Assembly: GCA_016931915.1 (NCBI GenBank)
Contig: JAFGDU010000166.1
Location: 1-64,000, forward strand
DNA length: 64,000 nt
From: Actinomycetota bacterium
Lineage (GTDB): Bacteria > Actinomycetota > Geothermincolia > Geothermincolales > RBG-13-55-18
Reading direction: 5' to 3'
The notes beneath the pieces were generated by a model. That model was not told where the DNA came from. It searched no databases and was given only the letters and a program-made list of their open reading frames with translations. The stretch's first letter is position 1; every line of letters starts with the position of its first letter. The position numbers and the translations under genes are program-made. Positions 23,992-32,739 of this stretch are shown here, piece after piece.

Positions 23992-25674
23992 TTGCGGAAC
24001 AGTCTTAAGGCGGCGCTGCTGACGGAGCGTCTCGAGGGCAGAGAACCGAGCGAGGTCGTCAAGCACGACCCCGAGCTCAAGGAACTGGATGCGCTCTCGA
24101 CCTTGCTGGGAGCGGTTTCCAGGTATGAGCCCATGCTTTCCGCCGAGGCCCAGGAGCGTATAAGGAACAGAGTCCTGGAGGCCCACCGGCGCATAATGGA
24201 GGGAGATAAAGCGAGGGAGAGGGAGCCGGCAAGGCGGGTCTCGGTCTTCGAGCCCCAGAGGCTGTCCTACGCGACCCTCGCCGCGGCCGCGGTCGTCGCA
24301 GCCATCCTGGTGGTATCGTCGGTGCTCTTCACCGCGCCGGGCAAAGTGGCGGTATCTCCCACCCTGCCGCTGGTCGAGGAGGAGGCGCGGGTGTTCGCCA
24401 CGGGCACGGTGGAGGTGCGGGAACCCGGCGGCGAGTGGACGGCGAAAGAACCGCCCTTCGTCCTCGCCGAGGGAAGCGCGCTGAGGATGCCAGATGACGT
24501 GAGGGCGGAGATAGCCTTCGGGGGGGATAACCTGGCGCGGCTCGACTATGGCAGCGAGGCGGATATCCTGGCCGTAAGCGAGAAGGGCATATCCGTCCAG
24601 ATGCGTGCGGGCGAGGGGTACTTCCGCGCTGAAAAAGGCACTCCCATGAGGGTATTCGGCGGTGGACTGGAAGTGGAGACCCTGGGGACTGTTTTCGATC
24701 TCGACCTGGGTGGGGAGGAGCCCGAGCTCCTGGCACTGCAGGACGGCGTGGAGGTCGGGGTCTTCCAGGGGCAGGAGGAGACGACGCGGCTCGAGCAGGG
24801 CAGGATGCTGGTCCTTCCGGAACAGCTGGGCGAGGAAGGCCTTCCCGCCCAGGTAAGCGACATCCCTGCGCAAAGGCTGCAGGAGGAATGGCTGCTCTGG
24901 AACCGTGAAATCGACGATGCCCGTGGGCTGGACACCGGTGTAATGGCGGGTATAGAGCCGCAGGCGGTACAAGCGCTCGAGATAGCTCCCATGGAGCCCC
25001 CGGATGATAACGGGGAGGATGGGGACGATGCGGACGGAGGTCAGGACGGCGGCACCGTGAAGCCGAGCGTTTCGCTGCAGGCGTCCCTGCAGCAGGGGGG
25101 CGTGGCTCTGAACTGGGAGATCAAGGACGGCACCGCCGACGGCTTCTTCATCCTGCGTGCTTCGGGCAGACAGCCCATATACCCGGAGGACGAAATCGGC
25201 CGGGTCGCTGGGGACGTGATAGGATTCCTGGATCGGGGTGCGCAAGCCGGGATGTCCTATACCTACCGCGTGGCTTGCCCGCAGCAGGACGGGTTGATAT
25301 ACAGCAACGCGGTCGTGGTGGCGATTCCCCAGGTTCAACCGGTTGTCACCCTGAGCGGCGCGGCGGTGGACGGAGGTGGGGGCATACCGGTTATCGATCT
25401 CACCTGGCACGTGGAGGGGAATCTGCAGCCGGACTACTTCGCCCTGGTGAGATCGGAGATGAACCAGCCGCCCGTGTATCCGCCTGCGGGCACCATGACC
25501 ATGTGGCAGTATTATCCGCCCGGCCCCGATTTCTATCACCGGGACGGCGATCTCCTCATGGGGTATACGTATAATTACAAGGTCTTCGCTATCAAGGGCG
25601 GGAGCATCATCCTAGCATCCAATACCGTGAACATCTACGTCGACACCACCGTTATTATGAAAGGACCGCAATAG
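23992..25674 (+). CDS. Membrane FecR-like anti-sigma/regulator protein
   Basis: This 560-residue protein begins at TTG 23992, seven bases after the sigma gene, with GAGGAAGGGA upstream. The cytosolic N-terminus (about residues 1-95) is helical and may bind the sigma factor. A transmembrane helix (SYATLAAAAVVAAILVVSSVLF) lies near residues 96-118. Outside follows a FecR domain (residues about 130-260: EGSALRMPDDVRAEIAFGG, GEGYFRAE, VETLGTVFDLDL, LQDGVEV). The C-terminal half has an acidic linker and two fibronectin-III-like segments (ALNWEIKDGTADGFFILR, VIDLTWHVEGNLQPDYFAL). FecR proteins sense an outside signal and control the sigma factor. A zinc-binding anti-sigma motif is not seen. Confidence 0.75.
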   Translation: MRNSLKAALLTERLEGREPSEVVKHDPELKELDALSTLLGAVSRYEPMLSAEAQERIRNRVLEAHRRIMEGDKAREREPARRVSVFEPQRLSYATLAAAAVVAAILVVSSVLFTAPGKVAVSPTLPLVEEEARVFATGTVEVREPGGEWTAKEPPFVLAEGSALRMPDDVRAEIAFGGDNLARLDYGSEADILAVSEKGISVQMRAGEGYFRAEKGTPMRVFGGGLEVETLGTVFDLDLGGEEPELLALQDGVEVGVFQGQEETTRLEQGRMLVLPEQLGEEGLPAQVSDIPAQRLQEEWLLWNREIDDARGLDTGVMAGIEPQAVQALEIAPMEPPDDNGEDGDDADGGQDGGTVKPSVSLQASLQQGGVALNWEIKDGTADGFFILRASGRQPIYPEDEIGRVAGDVIGFLDRGAQAGMSYTYRVACPQQDGLIYSNAVVVAIPQVQPVVTLSGAAVDGGGGIPVIDLTWHVEGNLQPDYFALVRSEMNQPPVYPPAGTMTMWQYYPPGPDFYHRDGDLLMGYTYNYKVFAIKGGSIILASNTVNIYVDTTVIMKGPQ

Positions 25675-25682
25675 CCTGATCG

Positions 25683-25870
25683 GTTTCGTCTGCGCACTGA
25701 CGCTTGCTGGATAACCCATACGTCTGAGCAACACCGTACGAAGGTTTGCACCGCGTAAGCGACGGCGCCGTCTGCGGCGCAGCACTGCCAGGTCTTTAGC
25801 GTGAAGTCGAGGTTTCGTATTGCGCCGTGGTTTCGCTCACGTTAATGACCTGGCACGTGTACGTCCCGAC
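25683..25870 (+). repeat. Intergenic dispersed repeat, copy 3
   Basis: Contains CTGCGCACTGAC, CCCATACGTCTGAGCAAC, GCACCGCGTAAGCGA and the hairpin GCGCCG-TCTG-CGGCGC. Compared with copy 2, both sides of the stem changed (T to C on one arm, A to G on the other), keeping pairing. This is compensatory change. Confidence 0.7.
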
Positions 25871-25902
25871 GCGAAACCTATGTGCGCCTCATAAATGATG
25901 GT

Positions 25903-25931
25903 TTGACTAATACCAGGGTGGAGTCTAATAT
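25903..25931 (+). promoter_or_regulatory. Promoter in front of the tat/formate dehydrogenase gene cluster
   Basis: TTGACT at 25903-25908 and TAATAT at 25926-25931 are 17 bases apart, the optimal sigma70 spacing, and lie 65 bases upstream of the tatA start. Confidence 0.65.
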
Positions 25932-25996
25932 ATTTTAACGTGCTCGCAGCTATTGCTTCGAGCCCGGTAATCCATGACAAAGGAGGGAAAAAGCAT

Positions 25997-26236
25997 ATGC
26001 TAGCGCTTTTTCAGAGCTTCGGTCCGACCGAGCTCCTCATCATCCTCGGGATCGCACTCGTCATCTTCGGGCCCACGCAGCTTCCCAAGCTTGGCCGCTC
26101 CGTAGGCAAGGCCATCAGGGAACTGCGGGCTTCCAGTTCCGAGGTCACCAAGGCCGTACAGGAAGGCCTCGAGGGCACGGACGACGACGTAAAGGAAGAC
26201 AAGAAAAAGAAGAAGACCGAAGAGGAAGAGGAATAG
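25997..26236 (+). CDS. tatA: Twin-arginine translocase subunit TatA
   Basis: This 79-residue protein starts at ATG 25997 behind AGGAGGG. It has the family plan: a short N-terminal membrane helix with the FGPTE motif, ELLIILGIALVIFGPTQLP, then the hinge GRSVGKAIRELR amphipathic helix and a charged Lys/Glu tail. TatA oligomers form the pore that exports folded cofactor proteins. tatC follows 54 bp downstream and the Tat-dependent formate dehydrogenase 2 kb further, so this system is likely coordinated with that substrate. No tatB is present nearby, as usual for actinobacterial TatA/C minimal sets. Confidence 0.9.
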   Translation: MLALFQSFGPTELLIILGIALVIFGPTQLPKLGRSVGKAIRELRASSSEVTKAVQEGLEGTDDDVKEDKKKKKTEEEEE

Positions 26237-26290
26237 GCAACCGCCGGATAACACTCCTTTCTCATCCCCATAACGACTGCGGAGGCTTTC

Positions 26291-27049
26291 TTGGCCGACC
26301 AGAAGATGAGCTTTATCGAGCACCTCGAGGAGCTCAGAAGGCGCATTATCGTCATGTTTCTCTCCCTCGTGGTGGCCATAGGCGTGGGATATATCTTCTC
26401 ATGGAATATCTTCGGCTTCTTGAAGGAGCCCGCAGCCAAGGCCGATATCCCCCTGAACCTGTACTACCAGACCGTGCTCGAGCCCTTCATGGTCCGCTTC
26501 AAGATAGCCATGTACGCTGCTATCGTCCTTGCCCTGCCGGTGATCATCTATGAGATCATCGCCTTTATCGCCCCGGCCTTGCGCAAGCGGGAGAGGCGTT
26601 TCATGTTCTACGCCCTCTTCTTCATCATCCTTTTCTTCCTCACTGGTGTAGCCTTCTGCTATATATATATACTGCCGGTGGGCATAAGGTGGTTGATCGA
26701 CCAGTCGGGCGGACAGATAACCCCGGTGCTCATGGCCAACCAGTACGTGGGCTTCGTGGCGCTGCTCATGGTGGGAGTGGGCCTTTCTTTCGAAACGCCC
26801 CTGGTGGTATGGCTGGTGGTCAGGCTGGGGATCGTTACTCCCCAGAGGTTGCACAAGAACTGGCGTATCGCGGTCATCATCGTCCTTGCTTTCGCCGCGC
26901 TCATAACGCCTGACTGGAACCCCATCACCATGCTGCTGGTGGCCGTGCCCATGTTCATGCTCTACGAGGGGAGTATCCTTTTCGCCATGGTCGGCATGCG
27001 CGGAGCGCGTAAGAGGAGGGAAGCGCTCGAGGCAGAACTGGAAGAATAG
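26291..27049 (+). CDS. tatC: Sec-independent translocase subunit TatC
   Basis: This 252-residue polytopic protein recognises twin-arginine signal peptides. The N-terminus has the diagnostic SFIEHLEELRRRI, and six hydrophobic segments follow, including FRFKIAMY, FYALFFIILFFLTGVAFCY with a conserved GVGLSFETPLVVWLVV, and a final PDWNPITMLLVAVPMFMLYE. The start is TTG at 26291 with GGAGG at 26281-26285. It is read in the same direction as tatA and fdhE. The family length is about 250 residues, so the gene is complete. Confidence 0.92.
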   Translation: MADQKMSFIEHLEELRRRIIVMFLSLVVAIGVGYIFSWNIFGFLKEPAAKADIPLNLYYQTVLEPFMVRFKIAMYAAIVLALPVIIYEIIAFIAPALRKRERRFMFYALFFIILFFLTGVAFCYIYILPVGIRWLIDQSGGQITPVLMANQYVGFVALLMVGVGLSFETPLVVWLVVRLGIVTPQRLHKNWRIAVIIVLAFAALITPDWNPITMLLVAVPMFMLYEGSILFAMVGMRGARKRREALEAELEE

Positions 27050-27200
27050 CAAAACATGTTGCCGGTGAAATCCATGGATTATATAATGGGTGACCCTGCC
27101 ACCTCGTCAATGGGGTGGATGATCATGGGATGGTACCGGATTTGTGCCCTGGCGACGGACATCCCGGCAGCACGAAAAAGCCAAAGGGAGGTAGAGCGAT

Positions 27201-28097
27201 ATCGGTGACTTCAACCTGAAACAGCGCAAGATAAACAAGAGCCTGGTCAATCGCGAGGCGAAGAGATACGTCGATGCCAACCCCAGGCTCAAGGGGATCA
27301 TGGGCCTTTATCGCGAGGTATTCGCCACGCAGCGCAAGCTCTCGCGGGATATCCCCGACCAGCTGCCCCATATCGAGGGCGGCCAGGTATCTCTCCGCAT
27401 CGAACAGGGGAAACTGCTCGTGGAGCCAGACGAGCTCAAGGTAGACCTCGCCGTCCTCAAGCGGATCATGCGCGAGCTGGTCGGAGTGATGGAAAAGAAA
27501 AGCGACAAGCCGATGGAGGAAATGGAGACCTTCGTCGCAGAGGAGCTCGAGGACGAAAAGAAGCTGAGCGGCACAGTCGACGCTTTCCTGGAGCGCGACG
27601 AAGAGGAATTCTCCCGTCTGGTCGGGGGTTATTCCCTGGATCCGGAGCTCCTGTACATGCTGCTGCACATCTCCCTGGCGCCCTTTATGTGGAAGAACGC
27701 TTCGGCGCTGGTCCGCAAGGCCGATCTCGACCAGGTACCGCAGGGAAAATGCCCCGTCTGCGGAGACCTCCCGATCATGGGTTTCCTGCGCCCTGAGGAC
27801 GGGCTGCGCGTCCTTGAGTGCTCGCTCTGCGGCTCGCGTTGGGGCTTTCCCCGCATCATGTGCCCGTTCTGCAAGACCGTCGAGCAGGGCGACCTCAAGT
27901 ACATCTTCGCGGACGGGGACGACTCCCGGCGCGTTTATTTATGCGATAAATGTAAAAAATATATAAAGATAAGCACCCCGATGGGGGAGAAGGACGATGA
28001 ATTCGTGCTCCCGCTGGAGGATCTGGCCACGGCCCACCTGGATCTCGCGGCGGAGGAAAGGGGTTACGAGAGGGGCTGCCGCACGGTGTTTTCATGA
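27201..28097 (+). CDS. fdhE: Formate dehydrogenase accessory protein FdhE, probable ATC start
   Basis: This protein is required for activity of membrane formate dehydrogenases. The C-terminal half has four CxxC zinc/iron pairs (CPVCGDLP, CSLCGSRW, CPFCKT, LCDKCKK) in the spacing of FdhE. The first ATG is at 27300, but the frame is coding back to 27195 (NREAKRYVDANPRL...), limited by a TAG at 27192. No ATG, GTG or TTG exists between. GGGAGG at 27186-27191 lies nine bases before an ATC at 27201, which would give 298 residues, close to the usual about 300. So initiation at ATC is the best reading, with CTG 27216 or ATG 27300 as alternatives. It stands directly before the formate dehydrogenase genes. 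Confidence 0.75.
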   Translation: MGDFNLKQRKINKSLVNREAKRYVDANPRLKGIMGLYREVFATQRKLSRDIPDQLPHIEGGQVSLRIEQGKLLVEPDELKVDLAVLKRIMRELVGVMEKKSDKPMEEMETFVAEELEDEKKLSGTVDAFLERDEEEFSRLVGGYSLDPELLYMLLHISLAPFMWKNASALVRKADLDQVPQGKCPVCGDLPIMGFLRPEDGLRVLECSLCGSRWGFPRIMCPFCKTVEQGDLKYIFADGDDSRRVYLCDKCKKYIKISTPMGEKDDEFVLPLEDLATAHLDLAAEERGYERGCRTVFS

Positions 28098-28348
28098 ACC
28101 GGGCGGCGTCATCTATGCGTCCTATATGTTTGATCGTAGAAGTTGCCTTGGATTAACGAAGGATAGTATAATCCTTGGGATTGTAGCTTGAAGGCATCGT
28201 ACCTTGAAAACCGCATATCAGAAGGCATATGGACCAACGAATCGCGAGGAAATCAAATCCTGTAAGGGTTTATATATATACTTCATGTAACTGCAAGGTT
28301 TTGTATTAAAGTGGACGTAGGATTCGACCTAGGAAAGTGGGGGGAAGT

Positions 28349-31300
28349 ATGGAACTTTCGCGAAGAGGTTTCCTCAAGCTGTCCGGCGCCGGTATCGGCG
28401 CGGCGGCCCTCGCGCAACTCGGATTCTCCGCCCCCGCCTTCGCGGCTGCCGAAGAGCTTCGCATCAGCGAAGCGGCCGAGAGCACCACGGTATGTCCCTA
28501 TTGCTCCGTGGGTTGCTCGGCTATCGTCAGCGTGATGGACGGGAAGGTGGTGGGTCTCGAGGGCCTCCCGGACAGCCCCATCAACAGGGCTCGCCTTTGC
28601 TCCAAAGGCCAGTCCATCTACCAGGTCGCCAACAACGACAGGCGGCTGACCAAGGTGCGCTACCGCGCGCCTGGCGCCACGGAATGGGAGGACAAGACCT
28701 GGGACGAGGCCATCCCGGCCATAGCCAGGCTGATCAAGGACACCCGTGACGCCACCTTCGTGGAAACGGAGAACGTAGACGGCAAGCAGGTTACCGTAAG
28801 CCGTTGCGAGGGCATCGCCCAGCTGGGCGGCGCGGCCCTGGACAACGAGGAATGTTACCTGGCCACCAAGTTCGGACGTGCCCTGGGCATCGTCTACATG
28901 GAACACCAGGCACGTATATGACACTCCGCCACAGTCGCCGGTCTCGGCGGCACGTATGGCCGGGGTGCCATGACCAATCACTGGATAGACCTGCGCAATG
29001 CCGATGTCTTCATGGTGTGCGGGTCAAACCCGGCCGAAAACCACCCCGTATCATGGAATTGGGTGGAGCAGGCCAGGGAAGAGCACGGCGCCAAGGTGAT
29101 CGTGGTGGACCCACGCTTCACCCGCACCGCGTCCAAGGCGGACGCGTTCTCCTTCATCAGGCCGGGAACGGACATCGTATTCTACGGTGCCCTCGTCAAT
29201 TATGCCATCCAGAACAACTTGATCAACTGGGAGTATGTGCAGAACTACACCAACGCTCCTATCCTGGTGAACCCGGACTTCAAGGGTCCCGGGGAGCTGG
29301 ACGGGCTCTTCAGCGGCTATGACGCCGACAAGAGGAAGTACGACACCAAGACCTGGTCCTACCAGGCGGGCCCCGACGGGTCACCGCTGAGGGTAGACCT
29401 GATACCAATTGCTCCCAATGCTGATTTCCCCAACCGGGGCACCCCAAGCGGCCCTAAGGATTCCAACGGCAACTTCGTCCCCAACGAGTGGGAGCTCATC
29501 AAGGCGGGCAAGTTCAGCGAGATGCAGCCTTCCGTCTACGCCAAGCTGGCGGAGCATTACTCCCGCTACACCTACGAGGGCGACGACAGCATGGTGGCCA
29601 AGGTCTGCGGCATGGATCCCGCCAAGTTCAAGGAGATCGCCGACATATACGTGGGCATCACCCACCAGCGGGACAAGAGCGGGAACCTCATGTACGCCAT
29701 GGGGATGACCCAGTTCACCATCGGGACGGAGAAGATCAGGGCCTTCGCCCTGCTGCAGCTGCTCATGGGGAACACGGGCATGCCGGGAGGCGGCATCAAC
29801 GCCCTGCGTGGGGAATCCAACGTGCAGGGTTCCACCGACTTCGCGCTGCTCTCACACATCATCCCCGCCTATTTAGGCATGCCAAACAACGGGGATGTCG
29901 ATTACCAGGCCTACCTGGACCGCATCACCCCCAAGGCCGGCTACTGGGTCAACAGCCCCAAGTTCATGGCCAGCCTGCTCACCGCATGGTGGGGAGAATA
30001 CGCCAACAAGGACCTGGCCAAGGCCTTCGAGCTCTTCCCCAAGGTGATCAAGGGCAAGAACTACACCCACATCGCCCTCTTCGAGGACATGTACGCGGGC
30101 ATCATCAAGGGCATGGTGTCCTGGGGTCAGAACCCGCCGGTGGGCGGGCCCAACTGCAACCTGGAATGCGCCGCCCTGGACAAGCTCAATTGGCTGGTGG
30201 CCGTAGACATCTGGGACACCGAGATGATGAACTTCTGGCAGCGGCCTGGAGCCAAGCCGGAGGACATCCAGACCGAGGTCTGGGCCCTCCCCGCCGCGAG
30301 CTCGGTGGAGAAGGGCGGCTCGGTGATGACCTCTGGCCGCCTGGCACAGTACCGCTGGAAGGCCGTGGAGCCCCCCGGCGACGCCAGGACCGATGCCTTC
30401 ATGGCCCACAAGATAATCAAAGCGGTCAAGGAGCTGTACAAGAGCGAGGGCGGTCCCGGCGCGGACGTACTCACCAACCTCTTCTGGGAATACGACGAGG
30501 TAGAGCACGGAGAGCCGAACATGGACCAGGTGCTGTTCGAGATCCATGGTTTCACCTGGCCCAGCGGAACGTTCTCCTGGGACGAGGCCTTCAAGAGCCC
30601 GGTGCTCAACTTCACCAAGCTGGCCGCGGACGGAACCACCGTATGCGGCAACTGGCTGTACTCGGGCGAGTGGGCCAGCGACGACGACGTCAAGGGAGCC
30701 GCCAAGATCCTGGGCATCAGCGACGTTCCGGAGAAGATACCCCGCGACAACCAGGCTACGGAGTGGAACGGCATCCCCTTCGACAAGGCCAAGTGGCATT
30801 TCGTCAAGACCCAGCTGTACTGGTGGGATGAGTCCGGAAGCACGCTCTACTATCCCAATGCGACTACCGGCAAAGTCGGTACTTACGACTATGCGACCGG
30901 CGCATACGGCGAGGTGAGCGAGGCCCCATCTTCCGCCCAGAAGATCAACGTGGGTACCTACCCCGTGTGGGGCTGGGCGTGGCCGGTCAACCGCCGCATC
31001 ATCTACAACCGCTGTTCCATGGACTACTCGGGCAAGCCCTTCGCGCCCCAGAAGGCCCTCTTCCTCTTCGACGAATCCGGGCAGAACCTGGTGATGAAGA
31101 ACGACGTCAACGACTTCTACGCCATCAACAAGAAGGGTTCTCTGGCCGCGGATTCCGGGGCTGGACCTTACATCATGAACAGGGAGGTCGGAGCACAAGT
31201 CGGCCGCATCTTCTCCAACTCCCTGGTAGAAGGCCCGTTCCCGGAGCATTACGAGCCGAGGGAAGGACCAGTCAAGAACGCCCTGTCCGGAACGCAGTGG

Positions 31301-31819
31301 AACCCCGCTGCCGTCCTGGATTGGCCATCGGCACTGGAAGAGCCGGATAAGTACGGCTTCGCGGAGACGGGGGATACAAGGTATCCATACGTCGCCACGA
31401 CCTACCGCGTCACCGAGCACTGGCAGGCGGGCCAGATGACCCGCAACAACACCTGGCTGGGCGAGGCCATGCCGGAGCAGTTCGTGGAGCTTTCCGTTGA
31501 ACTTGCCGACGAGCTGGGGATCAAAAAGGGCGACTTGGTGGAAGTGGAGAGCGTGCGCGGGAAGATGCAGGGCGTGGCCGTGGTCACCACCCGCCTCAAG
31601 CCCCTCCAGATATCAGACAACGGCAGCAAGAAGACGGTGCATGTCGTTGGTATGACATGGCATTTCGGGTTCATCGGCTTCGTACCCGGCGGCCCGGAAC
31701 GCAACGGCATATCCGACAGGAGCTACGCGGCAAACCAGGTCACAGGCCATGTGGGCGACGCCAACACCACCATCCCGGAATACAAAGCGTTCCTGGTGAA
31801 CCTAAGGAAGGTGAATTAA
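28349..31819 (+). CDS. fdhA: Formate dehydrogenase catalytic subunit, selenocysteine at codon 191
   Basis: This molybdenum/tungsten-bis-MGD enzyme oxidises formate. The protein is about 1156 residues and spans two frames split by an in-frame TGA at 28919-28921. The context (HQARI-U-HSATVAGLGG) is the active-site Sec region of FdnG/FdhF-type enzymes. A Tat signal with RRGFLK is at residues 5-10, so it is exported folded. An iron-sulfur motif follows at Cys49, Cys52, Cys56 and Cys84. Next come MopB regions (SNPAENHPVSW, CGMDPAKFKEIAD, MGMTQFTIGTEKIRAF, TGMPGGGINALRGESNVQG) and a C-terminal MGD-binding domain. GGGGAAG precedes the ATG at 28349. A GGTCT-loop hairpin lies just after the TGA. It is the first gene of an operon with fdhB, rnfC and rnfD. 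Confidence 0.93.
28936..28949 (+). promoter_or_regulatory. SECIS hairpin in fdhA
   Basis: A 5-bp stem (CGCCG 28936-28940 with CGGCG 28945-28949) presents GTCT, or GGTCTC when the closing pair opens. 18 bases separate the TGA from the first G of GGTCT, the same separation as I count for the E. coli fdhF SECIS. This element would recruit SelB to recode the TGA at 28919. Confidence 0.65.
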
Positions 31820-31820
31820 A

Positions 31821-32738
31821 ATGGCTAACCCGACAGACATGGCGATCATGTTCGATGCGAGCTTATGCACCGGGTGCCGGGCCTGCCAGATAGCCTGCAA
31901 GAACTGGAACGAGCGCACCTACACCAGGACCGACAACAACGGCACCTACGAGAACCCGCTCGAGCTGACCTCGCAGTGCTGGAACCGCATCCTCTTCAAC
32001 GAGCCGGAGGAGCGTCCGTCCAGCGACGACGACCTCTACTGGTACTTCACCAAGTACCAGTGCATGCACTGCACGGATGCCACCTGCGTAAAGGTCTGCC
32101 CCAGCGGCGCCACCAAGAAATACAAGGTGAGCGACGGCGACAGCGAGGCTTACGTGGTCAAGACCGATCCAAAGCAGTGCATCGGCTGTAACTACTGCGT
32201 TGCGACCTGCCCCTTCCAGGCCTGCCGCTACGACGAGGCCGAGAAGGGCATCTTCCGCTGCGTGCTCTGCTTCGACCGCATCACCAACAGCCCCGAGGCC
32301 TTCCCTACGCCGGCGCAGGCTTCGCCGGATATGAAAGACCAGCCCGAGCCCTACCCGAACCGCAATATACCGGCATGCGTGATGACCTGCACCACCGGTG
32401 CCCTGAACTTCGGGACGCGGGAGGAGATGGTCGAGCTGGCGAAAGCGAAGGTCGATGAGCTCAAAAAGAAGGGCGTGGATAATGCCCAGCTTTACGGTGT
32501 CGAAGAGCTGAGCGGCCTGCACTATATCTACGTCCTCGAGGACTCACCGGAGAAGTACGGTCTGCCCGAGAAGCCCTCGGTGCCGGCCGGCGTCACCATC
32601 TGGGAGGCCCTGGTCAAGCCGGGCGCTCCCTGGGGTGGCCTGGCTCTGGTCGGCCTCGTCGCCGCAGCCGGCGTAGGATACGTCATCAACAAGCGCAACG
32701 AGGGACTCGAGCGCAAGGTGGCAGGAGGGGGTGAGTAG
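31821..32738 (+). CDS. fdhB: Formate dehydrogenase iron-sulfur subunit with C-terminal membrane anchor
   Basis: This 305-residue FdnH/HybA-type subunit carries electrons from fdhA. Four [4Fe-4S] motifs are visible: CTGCRACQIACKNW near residue 14, CMHCTDATCVKVCP, CIGCNYCVATCP and CVLC with CVMTCTTGAL. A single membrane helix near the C-terminus (PWGGLALVGLVAAAGVGYVI) anchors it, as in FdnH. FdnH normally passes electrons to a cytochrome b subunit (FdnI), but no such gene follows. Instead rnfC begins one base after this stop. It starts at ATG 31821, immediately after the fdhA stop. It is probably exported together with fdhA. Confidence 0.9.
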   Translation: MANPTDMAIMFDASLCTGCRACQIACKNWNERTYTRTDNNGTYENPLELTSQCWNRILFNEPEERPSSDDDLYWYFTKYQCMHCTDATCVKVCPSGATKKYKVSDGDSEAYVVKTDPKQCIGCNYCVATCPFQACRYDEAEKGIFRCVLCFDRITNSPEAFPTPAQASPDMKDQPEPYPNRNIPACVMTCTTGALNFGTREEMVELAKAKVDELKKKGVDNAQLYGVEELSGLHYIYVLEDSPEKYGLPEKPSVPAGVTIWEALVKPGAPWGGLALVGLVAAAGVGYVINKRNEGLERKVAGGGE

Positions 32739-32739
32739 C

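Noticed and set aside
23647-25539. A 630-codon open frame on the minus strand across the sigma/FecR genes
   Set aside because: It lies antisense to the sigma factor and FecR gene, has a His/Gln/Arg-rich composition typical of GC-rich shadow frames and no domain.
27120-27206. A short frame with several ATG codons before fdhE as the true start
   Set aside because: It is in another frame and ends at a TGA at 27204-27206, so it cannot encode the FdhE N-terminus without a frameshift.
28919-28921. Nonsense mutation or frameshift splitting fdhA
   Set aside because: The TGA is exactly at the formate dehydrogenase active-site Sec, both flanks match the family and the Sec machinery is nearby.
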